64,000 nucleotides of DNA from Croceibacterium aestuarii. GTDB lineage: Bacteria; Pseudomonadota; Alphaproteobacteria; Sphingomonadales; Sphingomonadaceae. The notes beneath the pieces are model-generated. The model saw only the letters and a list, made by a program, of their open reading frames with translations. It was not told the origin of the DNA and ran no database searches. Position 1 is the stretch's first letter; each line of letters begins with the position of its first letter. Location of the stretch: NCBI RefSeq assembly GCF_030657335.1, contig NZ_CP131039.1, forward strand, positions 62,001 to 126,000, read 5' to 3'. Positions 20,050-30,797 of this stretch are shown here, one piece after another. The translations under genes were made by a program, and so were the position numbers.

Positions 20050-20519
20050 GTCACAGAATCCAGGCCGACGAGTGCTCCGAGCAAAAACATCCCGAGTGAT
20101 ATGAAAGCACACGAAAGCCCGACCCTCTCGGCTATCTCGCTTTTCGTCTCGAATGGTGTCGCGTCAAAAGACTGTTCCAACTCCAAAGAGTCGGAAATCG
20201 CCCGTCTCGACTCAACAAATTCGGCCTGCATCACCAAGCCCTGTGAGACATAGCCCGCGATGTAGATGGCTAATGCCGAGAAGCAGCCAATTCCGAACCA
20301 AACGAAGCTCCAAAACAGCGCCCGCGGCTCAACAACGGCTCCAGTATTGCCAGCAAAGGTTAGGAGCGCGAGAATGCCGCCGCCATTCGCCAAGAACAGC
20401 GCCTTGATCCCCGCTTGCGCATATTCAACCGAGAACCTCAGCCGATCATGGGCGGAATCCCACCAGCGTTGCCCTTCAGCGCGGGCGACTTCCTTTTGCT
20501 CGGGCGTCAGCGCGCCCAT
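20046..20519 (-). CDS. small three-helix membrane protein inside the ruv operon (gene X)
   Basis: A 157-residue protein directly after ruvA, whose TGA overlaps its ATG as TGATG. After an acidic/basic N-terminus it has three hydrophobic spans at about 37-54 ('LFLANGGGILALLTF'), 68-90 and 134-153. The stop overlaps gene Y's start as ATGA. The first helix is nearly identical in pattern to the one in gene Y. Because it is coupled to both neighbours it must be made whenever RuvA is made. The function is unknown. Confidence 0.75.
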   Translation of the reverse strand: MGALTPEQKEVARAEGQRWWDSAHDRLRFSVEYAQAGIKALFLANGGGILALLTFAGNTGAVVEPRALFWSFVWFGIGCFSALAIYIAGYVSQGLVMQAEFVESRRAISDSLELEQSFDATPFETKSEIAERVGLSCAFISLGMFLLGALVGLDSVT

Positions 20520-21121
20520 CACCCCGCCGCCCTCTTCAGCGCCACGCGGATGAGATCGGTGTCGCTGGCGTCGTCGCCCAGCTCGGCCTGTGCGTGGGCG
20601 ACGGCAGCGGCCGCGATGGCGGGCTTGAAGCCGAGGTTCTGCAGCGCGGACAAGGCATCGGCGGCGGCTCCGCCGCGCGGCGCGGCGACTGAGGCGCCGG
20701 CCAGTCCGCTTCCGGGCAGCGCGCCGGCCTTGTCCTTGAGTTCGTTGACGATGCGGCCCGCCAGCTTCGGGCCAACGCCCTGCGCTCTCGCCACCGTGGC
20801 GGCGTCGATGGCGGCGCAGGCGTCGCGCAGTTCTTGCGTAGAGAGCGCCGAAAGGATCGCCAGCGCCACTTTCGAGCCGACGCCCTGCACCTGGGTCAAC
20901 AGCCGGAACCAGTCGCGCTCGCCGGCGTCGGCGAAGCCGAGCAGGCGCATGTCGTTCTCGGACACCTGCAGGTCGGTGAAGACCGTGCAGCCCTCGCCCA
21001 CCTCGCCCAGCGCGGCGAGCGTCTTCGACGAGCAGTGGACGAGGTAACCGACGCCGGCGACGTCGATCACCGCCCAGTCGCTCCCCGTCTCGTCGAGCAC
21101 ACCCTTGAGCTTGGCAATCAT
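20519..21121 (-). CDS. ruvA: Holliday junction DNA helicase subunit RuvA
   Basis: A 200-residue protein of normal length that binds the four-way junction as a tetramer and loads RuvB. It has the N-terminal OB fold ('[20 protein letters not shown]'), two helix-hairpin-helix motifs ('[18 protein letters not shown]' and '[18 protein letters not shown]') and a C-terminal three-helix domain ('[18 protein letters not shown]') that contacts RuvB. The ATG at 21121 begins the OB fold. It is the first visible gene of the operon; ruvC is not next to it, because aroC lies upstream in the opposite direction. Confidence 0.96.
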   Translation of the reverse strand: MIAKLKGVLDETGSDWAVIDVAGVGYLVHCSSKTLAALGEVGEGCTVFTDLQVSENDMRLLGFADAGERDWFRLLTQVQGVGSKVALAILSALSTQELRDACAAIDAATVARAQGVGPKLAGRIVNELKDKAGALPGSGLAGASVAAPRGGAAADALSALQNLGFKPAIAAAAVAHAQAELGDDASDTDLIRVALKRAAG

Positions 21122-21477
21122 GCTTTGTTCCTGCTCGCTGGGCGGCCGTTTTGAAAGGGGGCATGTGCCCATCGTCCACGGTGACGACGCGGCATGGCTG
21201 CGAGGGGCCCGCGAGAGGATGACACAAGCGACAGGGTGTCACCCGGCTCATTCGACAGTATTTCTTGTGTTTCCAATGGCTTGAAGCACAATCGGCCGGG
21301 TGACACTCTTGCGGAATCGCGAGGAAAATCGCTTCTGGCGCTGCTCTCGACCGGAAGGCTGGTTCGAGGGGGCAAGCCGATCATCCGAGGAGACTGGCAC
21401 AAGTCAGGGTCTGTAGGACAGCCCATTCCTCTGCCGGACGCTCGACACCGACGGCGGTTGCGCTATGGGAACCCCTC
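21122..21477. other. 356-base divergent intergenic region between ruvA and aroC
   Basis: This gap must hold the promoters of the ruv operon (minus strand) and aroC (plus strand). A perfect 12-bp inverted repeat is the only clear structure: gtgtcacccggc at 21236-21247 pairs with gccgggtgacac at 21295-21306 across 47 bases. No open frame in it has coding character. A LexA-type SOS box (gttc-n7-gttc, the alphaproteobacterial form) was looked for and not found in clear form. Confidence 0.6.
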
Positions 21478-22551
21478 ATGAGCTGGAACACCTTCGGACG
21501 GGTCTTGCGTTTCACCACCTGGGGCGAAAGCCACGGGCCGGCGCTCGGCGCGATTGTAGACGGGTGTCCGCCGGGCCTTTCGCTCACCGAAAGCGATATC
21601 CAGCCGTTCCTAGATGCCCGGCGGCCGGGGACCAGCAAGTTCACCACCCAGCGCAAGGAACCCGACGCAGTCCGCATCCTCTCGGGCACGTTCGAGGGCC
21701 GGACCACCGGCACGCCGATTTCGCTGATGATCGAGAACGTCGACCAGCGCTCGAAGGATTATTCGGAAGTCGCCAAGGCTTATCGCCCGGGCCACGCCGA
21801 CTATGCCTACGACGCCAAGTACGGTTTGCGCGACTACCGCGGCGGCGGGCGGTCGAGCGCGCGGGAGACGGCGGCGCGGGTCGCCGCGGGCGCGGTGGCG
21901 CGGCTGGTCATCGCGGAAGTGACGCTCACCGCCTACGTCTCGGAGATCGGCGGCGATGCGATCGACCCTGCGAGGTTCGACGCGGCCGAAATCGGCAACA
22001 ACCCGTTCTTCTGCCCCGACGCGGCGGCGGCCAAGCGGTGGGAAGCGCTGGTCGACGAGGCGCGCAAGGCCGGCTCGAGCCTCGGCGCGGTGGTCGAATG
22101 CGTCGCGACCGGCGTTCCGGCCGGCTGGGGCGCGCCGATCTACGCCAAGCTCGACGCGGACCTGGCGAGTGCGATGATGGGCATCAATGCGGTCAAGGGC
22201 GTCGAGATCGGCGAAGGCATGGCCGCCGCCCGCCTGCGCGGGGAAGAGAACGCCGACCCGATGCGTCCGGGCGAAAACGGCTCGCCCGAGTTCCTCGCCA
22301 ACCATGCGGGCGGCATCGCCGGCGGCATCAGCACCGGTCAGCCGGTGGTAGTTCGGGTGGCGTTCAAGCCGACCAGCTCGATCCTTATCCCGCAGGAAAC
22401 CGTAACGCGCGAAGGCGCGGCGACCGAGCTCGCCACCAAGGGCCGCCACGATCCCTGCGTGGGCATCCGCGGCACCCCGGTGGTCGAGGCGATGATGGCG
22501 CTGGTCCTGACCGACCACAAGCTGCTGCACCGGGCGCAGTGCGGGTCATGA
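21478..22551 (+). CDS. aroC: chorismate synthase
   Basis: A 357-residue enzyme that makes chorismate from 5-enolpyruvylshikimate-3-phosphate, the last shikimate step, using reduced FMN without net redox change. The family signatures are clear: '[19 protein letters not shown]' at the N-terminus, '[20 protein letters not shown]' in the middle and '[19 protein letters not shown]' near the C-terminus. The ATG at 21478 starts the conserved 'SWNTFG' segment. Two REP-like palindromes follow the stop directly. Confidence 0.97.
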   Translation: MSWNTFGRVLRFTTWGESHGPALGAIVDGCPPGLSLTESDIQPFLDARRPGTSKFTTQRKEPDAVRILSGTFEGRTTGTPISLMIENVDQRSKDYSEVAKAYRPGHADYAYDAKYGLRDYRGGGRSSARETAARVAAGAVARLVIAEVTLTAYVSEIGGDAIDPARFDAAEIGNNPFFCPDAAAAKRWEALVDEARKAGSSLGAVVECVATGVPAGWGAPIYAKLDADLASAMMGINAVKGVEIGEGMAAARLRGEENADPMRPGENGSPEFLANHAGGIAGGISTGQPVVVRVAFKPTSSILIPQETVTREGAATELATKGRHDPCVGIRGTPVVEAMMALVLTDHKLLHRAQCGS

Positions 22552-22556
22552 AGCGG

Positions 22557-22640
22557 GACCCCGGGTCAAGCCCGGGGTGACGTAAATCTTTGGCGGACCA
22601 CTTCGCTTCTTCGTCGCCCCGGATTTGATCCAGGGTCGCG
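22557..22640. repeat. two REP-like palindromes after aroC
   Basis: The first element has arms accccggg (22558-22565) and cccggggt (22571-22578) around tcaag and ends in gacg. The second, at about 22612-22640, begins cgtcgccccggatttgatcc and is an imperfect, inverted counterpart. The converging ends (gtgacg and cgtcgc) repeat the organisation of the element at 1232-1314 but with a different core. Lying between the ends of two convergent genes, they may also terminate transcription from both sides. Confidence 0.65.
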
Positions 22641-22651
22641 ATATTGCACCC

Positions 22652-23578
22652 TCACGGCTGCACGATGCCCTCGCGGATCGGCCAGCCGCCGAGCGCGAGT
22701 TCCGGGGGGAACAGGCGCATCCAGGCCTGCACCATGTGGATCTGGCCGTCGTAGACCTTGAACATCTCCCAGGCCGTCAGCTTGGGCGAATCCGGTCCGC
22801 CGCGCTGGTTCCAGTGGAGCCGCATGAGAACGATGCCCATGCGCTCGTCGACGACGATTTCGCGCACGGTGACCCGGCCCAACTGCTTGAAGATCGCCAG
22901 CGACTGATTGCCGATGTCCTCGCAGCCCGGGAAGAACGTGCACCCCGGCCCGGCCATGAGCGCGCCGTTTTCGAGCCGGAAAGCCTCGGGCGCGAACGGG
23001 GTGCCGATGGCGTCAAAGGTCTCGGCATTGCTGAGCCCGCGCGGGTAGAACATGGCAATGCGGATTGCCTCGTCGCGCGATTCGAGCTGGTCCGGCCGCG
23101 GCGGCAGGGCCATCCCCTCGGCCGGGGCACCGCTGTAGGCGTCGATGTTGTAGATCATGCCATCGGCGCGGCTGCGGGTGGCGACCAGTTCGAGTTCGTC
23201 GATCTTGTTGTCGCCGTCTATCCTGACCCGCACGACCAGCAGGATCGGCGCGCCCGATTCCTCGACCATGGCGCCCGCCACGGCTTGGCCGGCGCGCGTG
23301 TCGACGATGTCCTGGCGATAACCGCGCAGCCGGGTGACCGACCGCACCAGCCCGACCTTGTCGAGCGGCTTCTCGACGCCGTCTTCGGTGACCCGCAGCG
23401 TGGCGGCAACGGGCAGCTTGCTGACGTCGTGGTCGGCGAGCGCGTAGAGCACTTCGCTGACTTTGCCGCGCAGGCATTCGCGGTCGCAGGACGGTGCGGC
23501 GGCCTCGGCGGCGGCGGCCGGCCGCGCGGCGACCGCGGCGGACGACAGGATCAGGCACAGCGCCAGGACGATTCGCAA
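22652..23578 (-). CDS. secreted protein of unknown function
   Basis: A 308-residue exported protein starting at a TTG preceded by ggggagag. A signal peptide covers residues 1-24 ('LALCLILSSAAVAARPAAA'). Two cysteine pairs ('SCDREC' and 'GPGCTFFPGCEDIG') suggest disulfides. The C-terminal half ('REIVVDERMGIVLMRLHWN', then 'LTAWEMFKVYDGQIHMVQAW') looks like a SnoaL/NTF2-like barrel. It lies downstream of the enoyl-CoA hydratase gene on the same strand and may be part of a catabolic unit. No specific function is recognised. Confidence 0.7.
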   Translation of the reverse strand: MRIVLALCLILSSAAVAARPAAAAEAAAPSCDRECLRGKVSEVLYALADHDVSKLPVAATLRVTEDGVEKPLDKVGLVRSVTRLRGYRQDIVDTRAGQAVAGAMVEESGAPILLVVRVRIDGDNKIDELELVATRSRADGMIYNIDAYSGAPAEGMALPPRPDQLESRDEAIRIAMFYPRGLSNAETFDAIGTPFAPEAFRLENGALMAGPGCTFFPGCEDIGNQSLAIFKQLGRVTVREIVVDERMGIVLMRLHWNQRGGPDSPKLTAWEMFKVYDGQIHMVQAWMRLFPPELALGGWPIREGIVQP

Positions 23579-23731
23579 GACTTCTCTCCCCCCAAATGGC
23601 CGGGCGCAGCGCCGCGGCCGGCGGACTATAGCGCGCCCGCTCCGAATTGGAAAAGCGCCCTGAGCGGTGCGGGGGGCGCGCTTTCGGGGGCGGGTTTTTT
23701 CCCGCCGCGCAAGGGGTCGATTTGCGGCCTT

Positions 23732-24496
23732 TCAGAATCCCGAGAAGTCGGGCGCGCGCCGTTCCATGAATGCGGCGAACGCCTCGCGCGCTTCGGCGCT
23801 CTGCAGGCGCTCGCGGAACTCCGCCATTTCGGCGTCGGTCCGCGCCAGCAGCGTTTCGGCGTCGCGCATCAGCCGCTTGGTGGCGACGAGCGCGCCGAGC
23901 GGCCGGCGAGCCAGCGCCGCGGCGGCTTCGCGCGCTGCCGGCAGAACGTCGCCGGCGGGCAGGACGGCGTTGGCGAGACCGAGCGCCATCGCCTCCTGCG
24001 CCGTCAGCCCCTCGCCCAGCGCGAACATCGCGAAGGCGCGAACATGGCCGATGCGCGCGGGGAGCAGCAGGCTCGAAGCCGCCTCGGGCACCAGCGCGAG
24101 ATCGACGAAAGGCGCGGTGAGCCGCGCGCCCTGGGCAAGATAGACGAGGTCGCAGTGCAAGAGCAGCGTCGTGCCGATACCGACCGCGAGACCGGGGACG
24201 GCGGCGACGATCGGCTTTTCCGCCCGCGCCAGCGCCGCGATGAAGCGCGTGCCCTCGTCCGCATCGGCCGCGCCGCTCGCCACCCGGGCGAAGTCTGCCA
24301 TGTCGTTGCCCGCGGTAAAGACCTCTCCCGCGCCGGTGAACAGCACGACGCGGAGCGCCGGATCGCGCTGGGCGCCTTCGAGCGCCTCGCGCGCGGCGCG
24401 GTACATCGCCATCGAGAGCGCGTTCTTCTTCTCGGGCCGGTCGAAGGTCACCTCGCGCACCCCGCCGACGTCCCGAATCGCGACCTGACCGCTCAT
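23732..24496 (-). CDS. enoyl-CoA hydratase/isomerase family protein
   Basis: A 254-residue crotonase-fold protein of normal length. The oxyanion-hole segments are 'FTAGNDMADF' and 'GLAVGIGTTLLLHCDLVY', and the usual catalytic region reads 'LALVPEAASSLLLPARIG'. The carboxylate is within VPEAASS, as in isomerase-like crotonases, while the glutamate of the classic hydratase pair is absent from the first motif. It would therefore act on CoA thioesters in fatty-acid or phenylpropanoid/aromatic side-chain beta-oxidation, perhaps as an isomerase. The ATG at 24496 has the strong site gaggaggg. Confidence 0.85.
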   Translation of the reverse strand: MSGQVAIRDVGGVREVTFDRPEKKNALSMAMYRAAREALEGAQRDPALRVVLFTGAGEVFTAGNDMADFARVASGAADADEGTRFIAALARAEKPIVAAVPGLAVGIGTTLLLHCDLVYLAQGARLTAPFVDLALVPEAASSLLLPARIGHVRAFAMFALGEGLTAQEAMALGLANAVLPAGDVLPAAREAAAALARRPLGALVATKRLMRDAETLLARTDAEMAEFRERLQSAEAREAFAAFMERRAPDFSGF

Positions 24497-24556
24497 CGCG
24501 CCCTCCTCTTTCTGGCCCGAACCTCGTGCCACGAAACACCGCTGATTGCGATTACT

Positions 24557-24640
24557 GCAACAGGTGTTGCGCGTACGGAAACTTGCGCACGATTGATTGA
24601 TAATTTCGATGTTCGCAATCGCAACAAACACCTTTGTTGC
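24557..24640. promoter_or_regulatory. two gcaaca...tgttgc dyads between the hydratase gene and ahpC
   Basis: Two palindromes share the half-site gcaaca. The first is gcaaca-gg-tgttgc (24557-24570); the second is gcaacaaa-cacc-tttgttgc (24621-24640), with perfect 8-bp arms. They lie 67 bp apart centre to centre in the 212-base divergent promoter region. Repetition of one half-site in two dyads points to a dimeric regulator that binds twice and may loop the DNA. The regulator is not identified. Confidence 0.45.
24591..24608. promoter_or_regulatory. gattgatt box upstream of ahpC, shared with katG
   Basis: The segment gattgattgataatttc recurs in shortened form as gattgattaattcg at 27007-27020, upstream of katG. 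Both genes detoxify peroxides and are classic OxyR targets in proteobacteria. A common LysR-type (OxyR) site is therefore plausible, although the textbook ATAG-n7-CTAT spacing is not clear in either copy. Confidence 0.35.
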
Positions 24641-24708
24641 GCCGCATCAATGACTATCTCCGCCTTCGAGTTTTCAACCCTCGCAGACAACCGAACAGGA
24701 GCATTTTG

Positions 24709-25275
24709 ATGGGTATCATCGGCAGCACGATCAAGCCGTTCAAGGCGACCGCCTTCAAGGCGGGCGAAAACTTCTACGACGTCACCGAAAAGGACATCGA
24801 GGGCAAGTGGGCCGTGTTCTTCTTCTACCCGGCGGACTTCACCTTCGTGTGCCCGACCGAGCTCGAGGATCTCGGCGAGCATTACGAGATGCTGCAGAAG
24901 CTCGGCGTCGAAGTTTTCGCGGTCAGCACCGACACGCACTTCAGCCACAAGGCGTGGCACGACACCTCGGAGAAGATCGGCAAGCTCAAGTACGCCTTCC
25001 TCGGCGACCAGATGCACGTACTGTCGAACAACTTCGGCGTGCTGCGCGACGGTGTCGGCCTGGCCGACCGCGCGACCTTCGTGGTCGATCCCGACGGCGT
25101 GATCCAGCTCATGGAAATCACCTGCGAGGGTGTCGGCCGCAACGCCAACGAGCTGGTCCGCAAGATCCGCGCCGCGCAATACGTGCGTTCGCATCCGGGC
25201 GAAGTGTGCCCGGCGGCCTGGGAAGAAGGCAGCGACACGCTGGCTCCCTCGCTCGACCTCGTCGGCAAGCTCTGA
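24709..25275 (+). CDS. ahpC: alkyl hydroperoxide reductase, peroxiredoxin subunit
   Basis: A 188-residue typical 2-Cys peroxiredoxin that reduces hydrogen peroxide and organic peroxides in the cytoplasm. The peroxidatic cysteine is C48 in 'DFTFVCPTELEDL' and the resolving cysteine is C167 in 'HPGEVCPAAW', one off E. coli numbering (47 and 166). The ATG at 24709 follows aggag by 7 bases; the in-frame extension upstream is the promoter region. It is followed by ahpF, its flavoprotein reductase, after a GC-rich hairpin that probably sets the ratio of the two. Confidence 0.97.
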   Translation: MGIIGSTIKPFKATAFKAGENFYDVTEKDIEGKWAVFFFYPADFTFVCPTELEDLGEHYEMLQKLGVEVFAVSTDTHFSHKAWHDTSEKIGKLKYAFLGDQMHVLSNNFGVLRDGVGLADRATFVVDPDGVIQLMEITCEGVGRNANELVRKIRAAQYVRSHPGEVCPAAWEEGSDTLAPSLDLVGKL

Positions 25276-25282
25276 TTCGACA

Positions 25283-25348
25283 GCGGCCGCCCCAGCGGCG
25301 GCCGCGAGACCCGGGGCGGCCCCCTCCCCCCTCGCCGCCCCGGGTCTC
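25283..25348 (+). terminator. two GC-rich hairpins between ahpC and ahpF (attenuator)
   Basis: The first stem pairs gcggccgc (25283-25290) with gcggccgc (25298-25305). The second, much stronger, pairs a 15-base arm (25306-25320) perfectly with 25334-25348 around a 13-base pyrimidine loop. There is no T-run after it, so it is more likely a partial terminator or an mRNA 3'-end stabiliser for ahpC than a complete stop. It would keep AhpC in excess over AhpF, as the enzyme pair needs. Confidence 0.65.
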
Positions 25349-25374
25349 CAACCCTTCATTGTAACGGAACCGCC

Positions 25375-26964
25375 ATGCTCGACGCGACCCTGACCCAGCA
25401 GCTCAAGACCTACCTCGCCAACCTGCGCGAGCCGATCGAGCTCGTCGCGACGCTCGGGCAAGGCAAGAAGTCGGACGACACGCGCGAACTCCTCACCGAG
25501 ATCGCTGCGCTGCATGACATGGTCTCGGCGCGCTTCGACGGGGCCGGTTCGCGGACGCCGAGCTTCGTCATTCGCCGCGCGTCCGATCCGGATGTCGCGG
25601 TCGAGTTCGCCGGGCTGCCGATGGGGCACGAGTTCACCAGCCTGGTGCTGGCGCTGCTGTGGGCCGGCGGGCATCCGCCCAAGGTCTCCGACGAGGTCAT
25701 GGCGCAGATTCGCGACCTCGAGGGCACCTACGCCTTCGAGATGTATTTCTCGCTGAGCTGCCACAACTGCCCCGACGTGGTGCAGGCGCTGACCCTGCTG
25801 GCGCTCAACAACACGGGCGTGACCGCGACCCTGATCGAAGGCGGCACGTTCCAGGACGAGGTCGAGAGCCGCGGCGTCATGGCCGTGCCCGCCACGTTCC
25901 TGAATGGCGAAATGTGGGCCAGCGGCAAGATGGGCGTCGAGGAAATCCTCGCCAAGCTGGACAGCAACGCCGGCGCCCGCGCCGCGGCCAAGCTGGCCGA
26001 GAAGAAGCCGTTCGACGTGCTGATCGTCGGCGGCGGGCCGGCGGGTGCGGCGGCCTCGATCTATGCCGCGCGCAAGGGCTTTGCTACCGGGATCGCGGCC
26101 GAGCGGTTCGGCGGCCAGGTGCTCGACACGCTCGGCATCGAGAACTTCATTTCCGTGCCCTATACCGAAGGCCCCAAGCTCGTTGCTCAGCTCGAGCAGC
26201 ACGTCGCCGAGAACGCGGTCGACGTCATGACGCTCCAGACGGCGGAAAAGCTCATCCCGGCACGCATGCCGGGCGGCATGCACGAAGTGCGCTTTGCCGG
26301 CGGCGGCAGCCTCAAGGCACGCAGCGTCATTCTCGCCACCGGCGCGCGCTGGCGCCAGCTCGGCGTGCCGGGCGAGGACGAATACCGCAACAAGGGCGTG
26401 GCCTACTGCCCGCACTGCGACGGCCCGCTGTACAAGGGCAAGCGCGTGGCGGTGATCGGCGGCGGCAATTCGGGGGTCGAGGCGGCCATCGACCTGGCCA
26501 ACATCGTCGATCACGTCACGCTGGTCGAATTCGCCGACGCCCTGCGCGCCGACCAGGTTCTGCAGGACAAGCTCCATTCGCTCGGCAACGTCGACGTGCT
26601 GCTCTCGGCCGAGACGACCGAGATCACCGGCGACGGCGAGCGCGTGACCGGCCTGGTGTGGCGCGGGCGGCATTCGGGGCAGGAGCACCGCGTGGATCTC
26701 GAAGGCGTGTTCGTGCAGATCGGCCTCGTTCCGAATACCGAATGGCTCGCGGACAGCGGCATCACGCTGTCGCGCCACGGCGAGATCGAGATCGACGGGC
26801 GGGCGGCGACCAACCTGCCCGGCGTTTTTGCGGCAGGCGACGTGACCACGGTTCCCTACAAGCAGATCGTGATCGCGATGGGCGAAGGCTCCAAGGCGGC
26901 GCTCAGCGCGTTCGACTATCTGATCCGCACCGAACCGGTCACCGACATCGCGGAAGCCGCCTGA
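25375..26964 (+). CDS. ahpF: alkyl hydroperoxide reductase subunit F
   Basis: A 529-residue FAD protein that passes electrons from NADH to AhpC. The N-terminal double-thioredoxin-fold domain has the redox pair in '[11 protein letters not shown]'. The FAD-binding domain starts with '[21 protein letters not shown]'. The thioredoxin-reductase-like centre is '[10 protein letters not shown]' and the NADH-binding motif is '[18 protein letters not shown]'. The end, '[19 protein letters not shown]', is the usual C-terminal FAD motif. Length and domain order match E. coli AhpF (521 residues). Confidence 0.97.
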   Translation: MLDATLTQQLKTYLANLREPIELVATLGQGKKSDDTRELLTEIAALHDMVSARFDGAGSRTPSFVIRRASDPDVAVEFAGLPMGHEFTSLVLALLWAGGHPPKVSDEVMAQIRDLEGTYAFEMYFSLSCHNCPDVVQALTLLALNNTGVTATLIEGGTFQDEVESRGVMAVPATFLNGEMWASGKMGVEEILAKLDSNAGARAAAKLAEKKPFDVLIVGGGPAGAAASIYAARKGFATGIAAERFGGQVLDTLGIENFISVPYTEGPKLVAQLEQHVAENAVDVMTLQTAEKLIPARMPGGMHEVRFAGGGSLKARSVILATGARWRQLGVPGEDEYRNKGVAYCPHCDGPLYKGKRVAVIGGGNSGVEAAIDLANIVDHVTLVEFADALRADQVLQDKLHSLGNVDVLLSAETTEITGDGERVTGLVWRGRHSGQEHRVDLEGVFVQIGLVPNTEWLADSGITLSRHGEIEIDGRAATNLPGVFAAGDVTTVPYKQIVIAMGEGSKAALSAFDYLIRTEPVTDIAEAA

Positions 26965-27006
26965 GCGCCCATTGCGACTAATCGATTGTCTCGCTCGACA
27001 GGCGGT

Positions 27007-27020
27007 GATTGATTAATTCG
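27007..27020. promoter_or_regulatory. gattgatt box upstream of katG
   Basis: The sequence gattgattaattcg lies about 117 bases before the katG start, in a 173-base intergenic region, and resembles the box upstream of ahpC at 24591. It may be part of the promoter or an OxyR-type binding site. An AT-richer stretch around it (27005-27047) fits promoter DNA in this otherwise GC-rich genome. Confidence 0.35.
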
Positions 27021-27047
27021 CTCAACCTTATCGGACTATCCCGCTAA

Positions 27048-29351
<2,304 letters not shown>

Positions 29352-29392
29352 GCGCCGATTTGTTGCGGCCCACCGCCCGGGCCGGCAAGACG

Positions 29393-29427
29393 GACCCCCG
29401 GTAGCGATGCCGGGGGTCTTGTTTTTT
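29393..29427 (+). terminator. rho-independent terminator after katG
   Basis: A perfect 9-bp stem, gacccccgg (29393-29401) with ccgggggtc (29410-29418), has an 8-base loop and is followed by ttgtttttt. It lies about 40 bases after the katG stop and separates katG from the VIT gene. Confidence 0.9.
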
Positions 29428-29522
29428 GCCCTCGAACAATTTCCCGGGCCGGATTTTGCCGCATCGGATATGGTGCAACTGCGGCGCACCCGGCGCGGCC
29501 GCATGGTGCGGGAGAACAGATC

Positions 29523-30227
29523 ATGGGCCGTCTTCACGTTCACTCCGAATCCCACGCCACCTCGCGGATCGGTTGGCTGCGGGCCGCCGTAATGGGCGCC
29601 AACGACGGGATTGTCTCGACCGCCAGCCTGATCGTCGGCGTCGCCTCGGCCAGTGCCGGGCGCAGCGAAGTGCTGGTCGCGGGCATGGCGGCGCTGTTTG
29701 CCGGAGCGATGTCGATGGCGGCGGGCGAATATGTCTCGGTCAGTTCGCAGGCCGATACCGAGAAGGCCGATCTTGCCCGCGAGACCCGCGAACTGGCCGA
29801 ACAGCCCGACTTCGAGCACGCCGAACTGGCCAAGATCTACGAGGGCCGAGGCGTCGATCCGGCCACCGCCAGCACCGTGGCGACGCAGATGATGGCGCAC
29901 GATGCCCTAGGCGCCCACGCCCGCGACGAACTGGGGATTTCCGAAGCCACCACGGCCCGGCCGCTGCAGGCGGCGATGGCCTCCGCACTGACATTCACCG
30001 CGGGTGCGGCCGCGCCGCTTGCCGTCGTTCCGCTGGTCCCCATGGGCATCGTGATCCCGGCGGTGGCAGCCGTATCGTTGCTGTGCCTCGTCGTTCTGGG
30101 CGGCCTGGGCGCGAAGGCCGGCAGCGCGCCGCTCGTTCCCTCGATGGTGCGAGTAAGCTTCTGGGGCGCGCTGGCGATGGCCGTAACGGCCGGGGTGGGG
30201 CAGCTGTTCGGCGCGACGGTCGCCTGA
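29523..30227 (+). CDS. VIT1/CCC1-family Fe/Mn transporter
   Basis: A 234-residue integral membrane protein of the vacuolar iron transporter family. Helix 1 carries 'RAAVMGANDGIVSTASLIVG' and helix 2 'LFAGAMSMAAGEYVSVSSQ', both signatures of the family. The glutamate-rich cytoplasmic metal-binding segment is at about residues 80-115. Three more helices fill the C-terminal half. Such proteins move Fe(II) or Mn(II) out of the cytoplasm. Its place after katG suggests protection against iron-driven oxidative damage, although its own promoter and the intervening terminator mean separate control. Confidence 0.92.
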   Translation: MGRLHVHSESHATSRIGWLRAAVMGANDGIVSTASLIVGVASASAGRSEVLVAGMAALFAGAMSMAAGEYVSVSSQADTEKADLARETRELAEQPDFEHAELAKIYEGRGVDPATASTVATQMMAHDALGAHARDELGISEATTARPLQAAMASALTFTAGAAAPLAVVPLVPMGIVIPAVAAVSLLCLVVLGGLGAKAGSAPLVPSMVRVSFWGALAMAVTAGVGQLFGATVA

Positions 30228-30230
30228 CCT

Positions 30231-30797
30231 TCAGCGCCGCTTCCGCAGGACGAGATAGAGCGCACCCTCACCCCCGTGGCGGCGGTGGGCCGTGCGGACG
30301 GCGGCGATATCGGACCCGTGCGGCCCGGCGGCGAGCCAGTCGAGGACCTTGGCGCGGATCGCGCCGCGGCGCTCGGCCCGGTCGGCGGCGGCGACCGGAC
30401 GCGGCTTGCCGGTGATCAGCAGCACGACCCGCGCGCCCATCGCCTTGGCTTGCAGCAACCCGTCGTCGAGCCGACGGTGCGCCCCCTCGAGCGTATGGCC
30501 GTGGAGATCGAGCGTAAAATCGGGAGCGAGCGTACCGCGCGCCAGTTTCCTGTCCCAGGTCGAATCGAGCGGCTGTGAAGGATCGCGCGGCGCCGGTGCT
30601 GCCAGGGGGACCGGGCGCGGCGGCGGAATGCGGCCCTTGGGCGGACGGGGCGCGGGCGCCGCAGGCGCCGCCGGAGCGGGTGGCGAAGCCCCTCCACCAC
30701 CCACCTCGTGCCGGGGAGGATCGAGCGGCCGCACCGTCGCGGCAAGGCGCGCCCAGGCGGCGGATTCCTCGGCTGTCAGTCCGCGCGGGGGCTTCAC
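30231..30797 (-). CDS. Smr-domain protein
   Basis: A 188-residue protein beginning at a GTG that overlaps the mltA stop as GTGA. Residues 1-30 are conserved ('PPRGLTAEESAAWARLAATV') and 34-75 form a Pro/Ala linker. A C-terminal Smr domain (about 90-188) contains 'LDLHGHTLEGAHRRL' and 'VVLLITGKPRP'. Stand-alone Smr proteins are nucleases or nucleic-acid binders related to the MutS2 C-terminus. The gene is the last of the Tim44-mltA-smr unit, which is common in alphaproteobacteria near secB. Confidence 0.88.
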   Translation of the reverse strand: MKPPRGLTAEESAAWARLAATVRPLDPPRHEVGGGGASPPAPAAPAAPAPRPPKGRIPPPRPVPLAAPAPRDPSQPLDSTWDRKLARGTLAPDFTLDLHGHTLEGAHRRLDDGLLQAKAMGARVVLLITGKPRPVAAADRAERRGAIRAKVLDWLAAGPHGSDIAAVRTAHRRHGGEGALYLVLRKRR

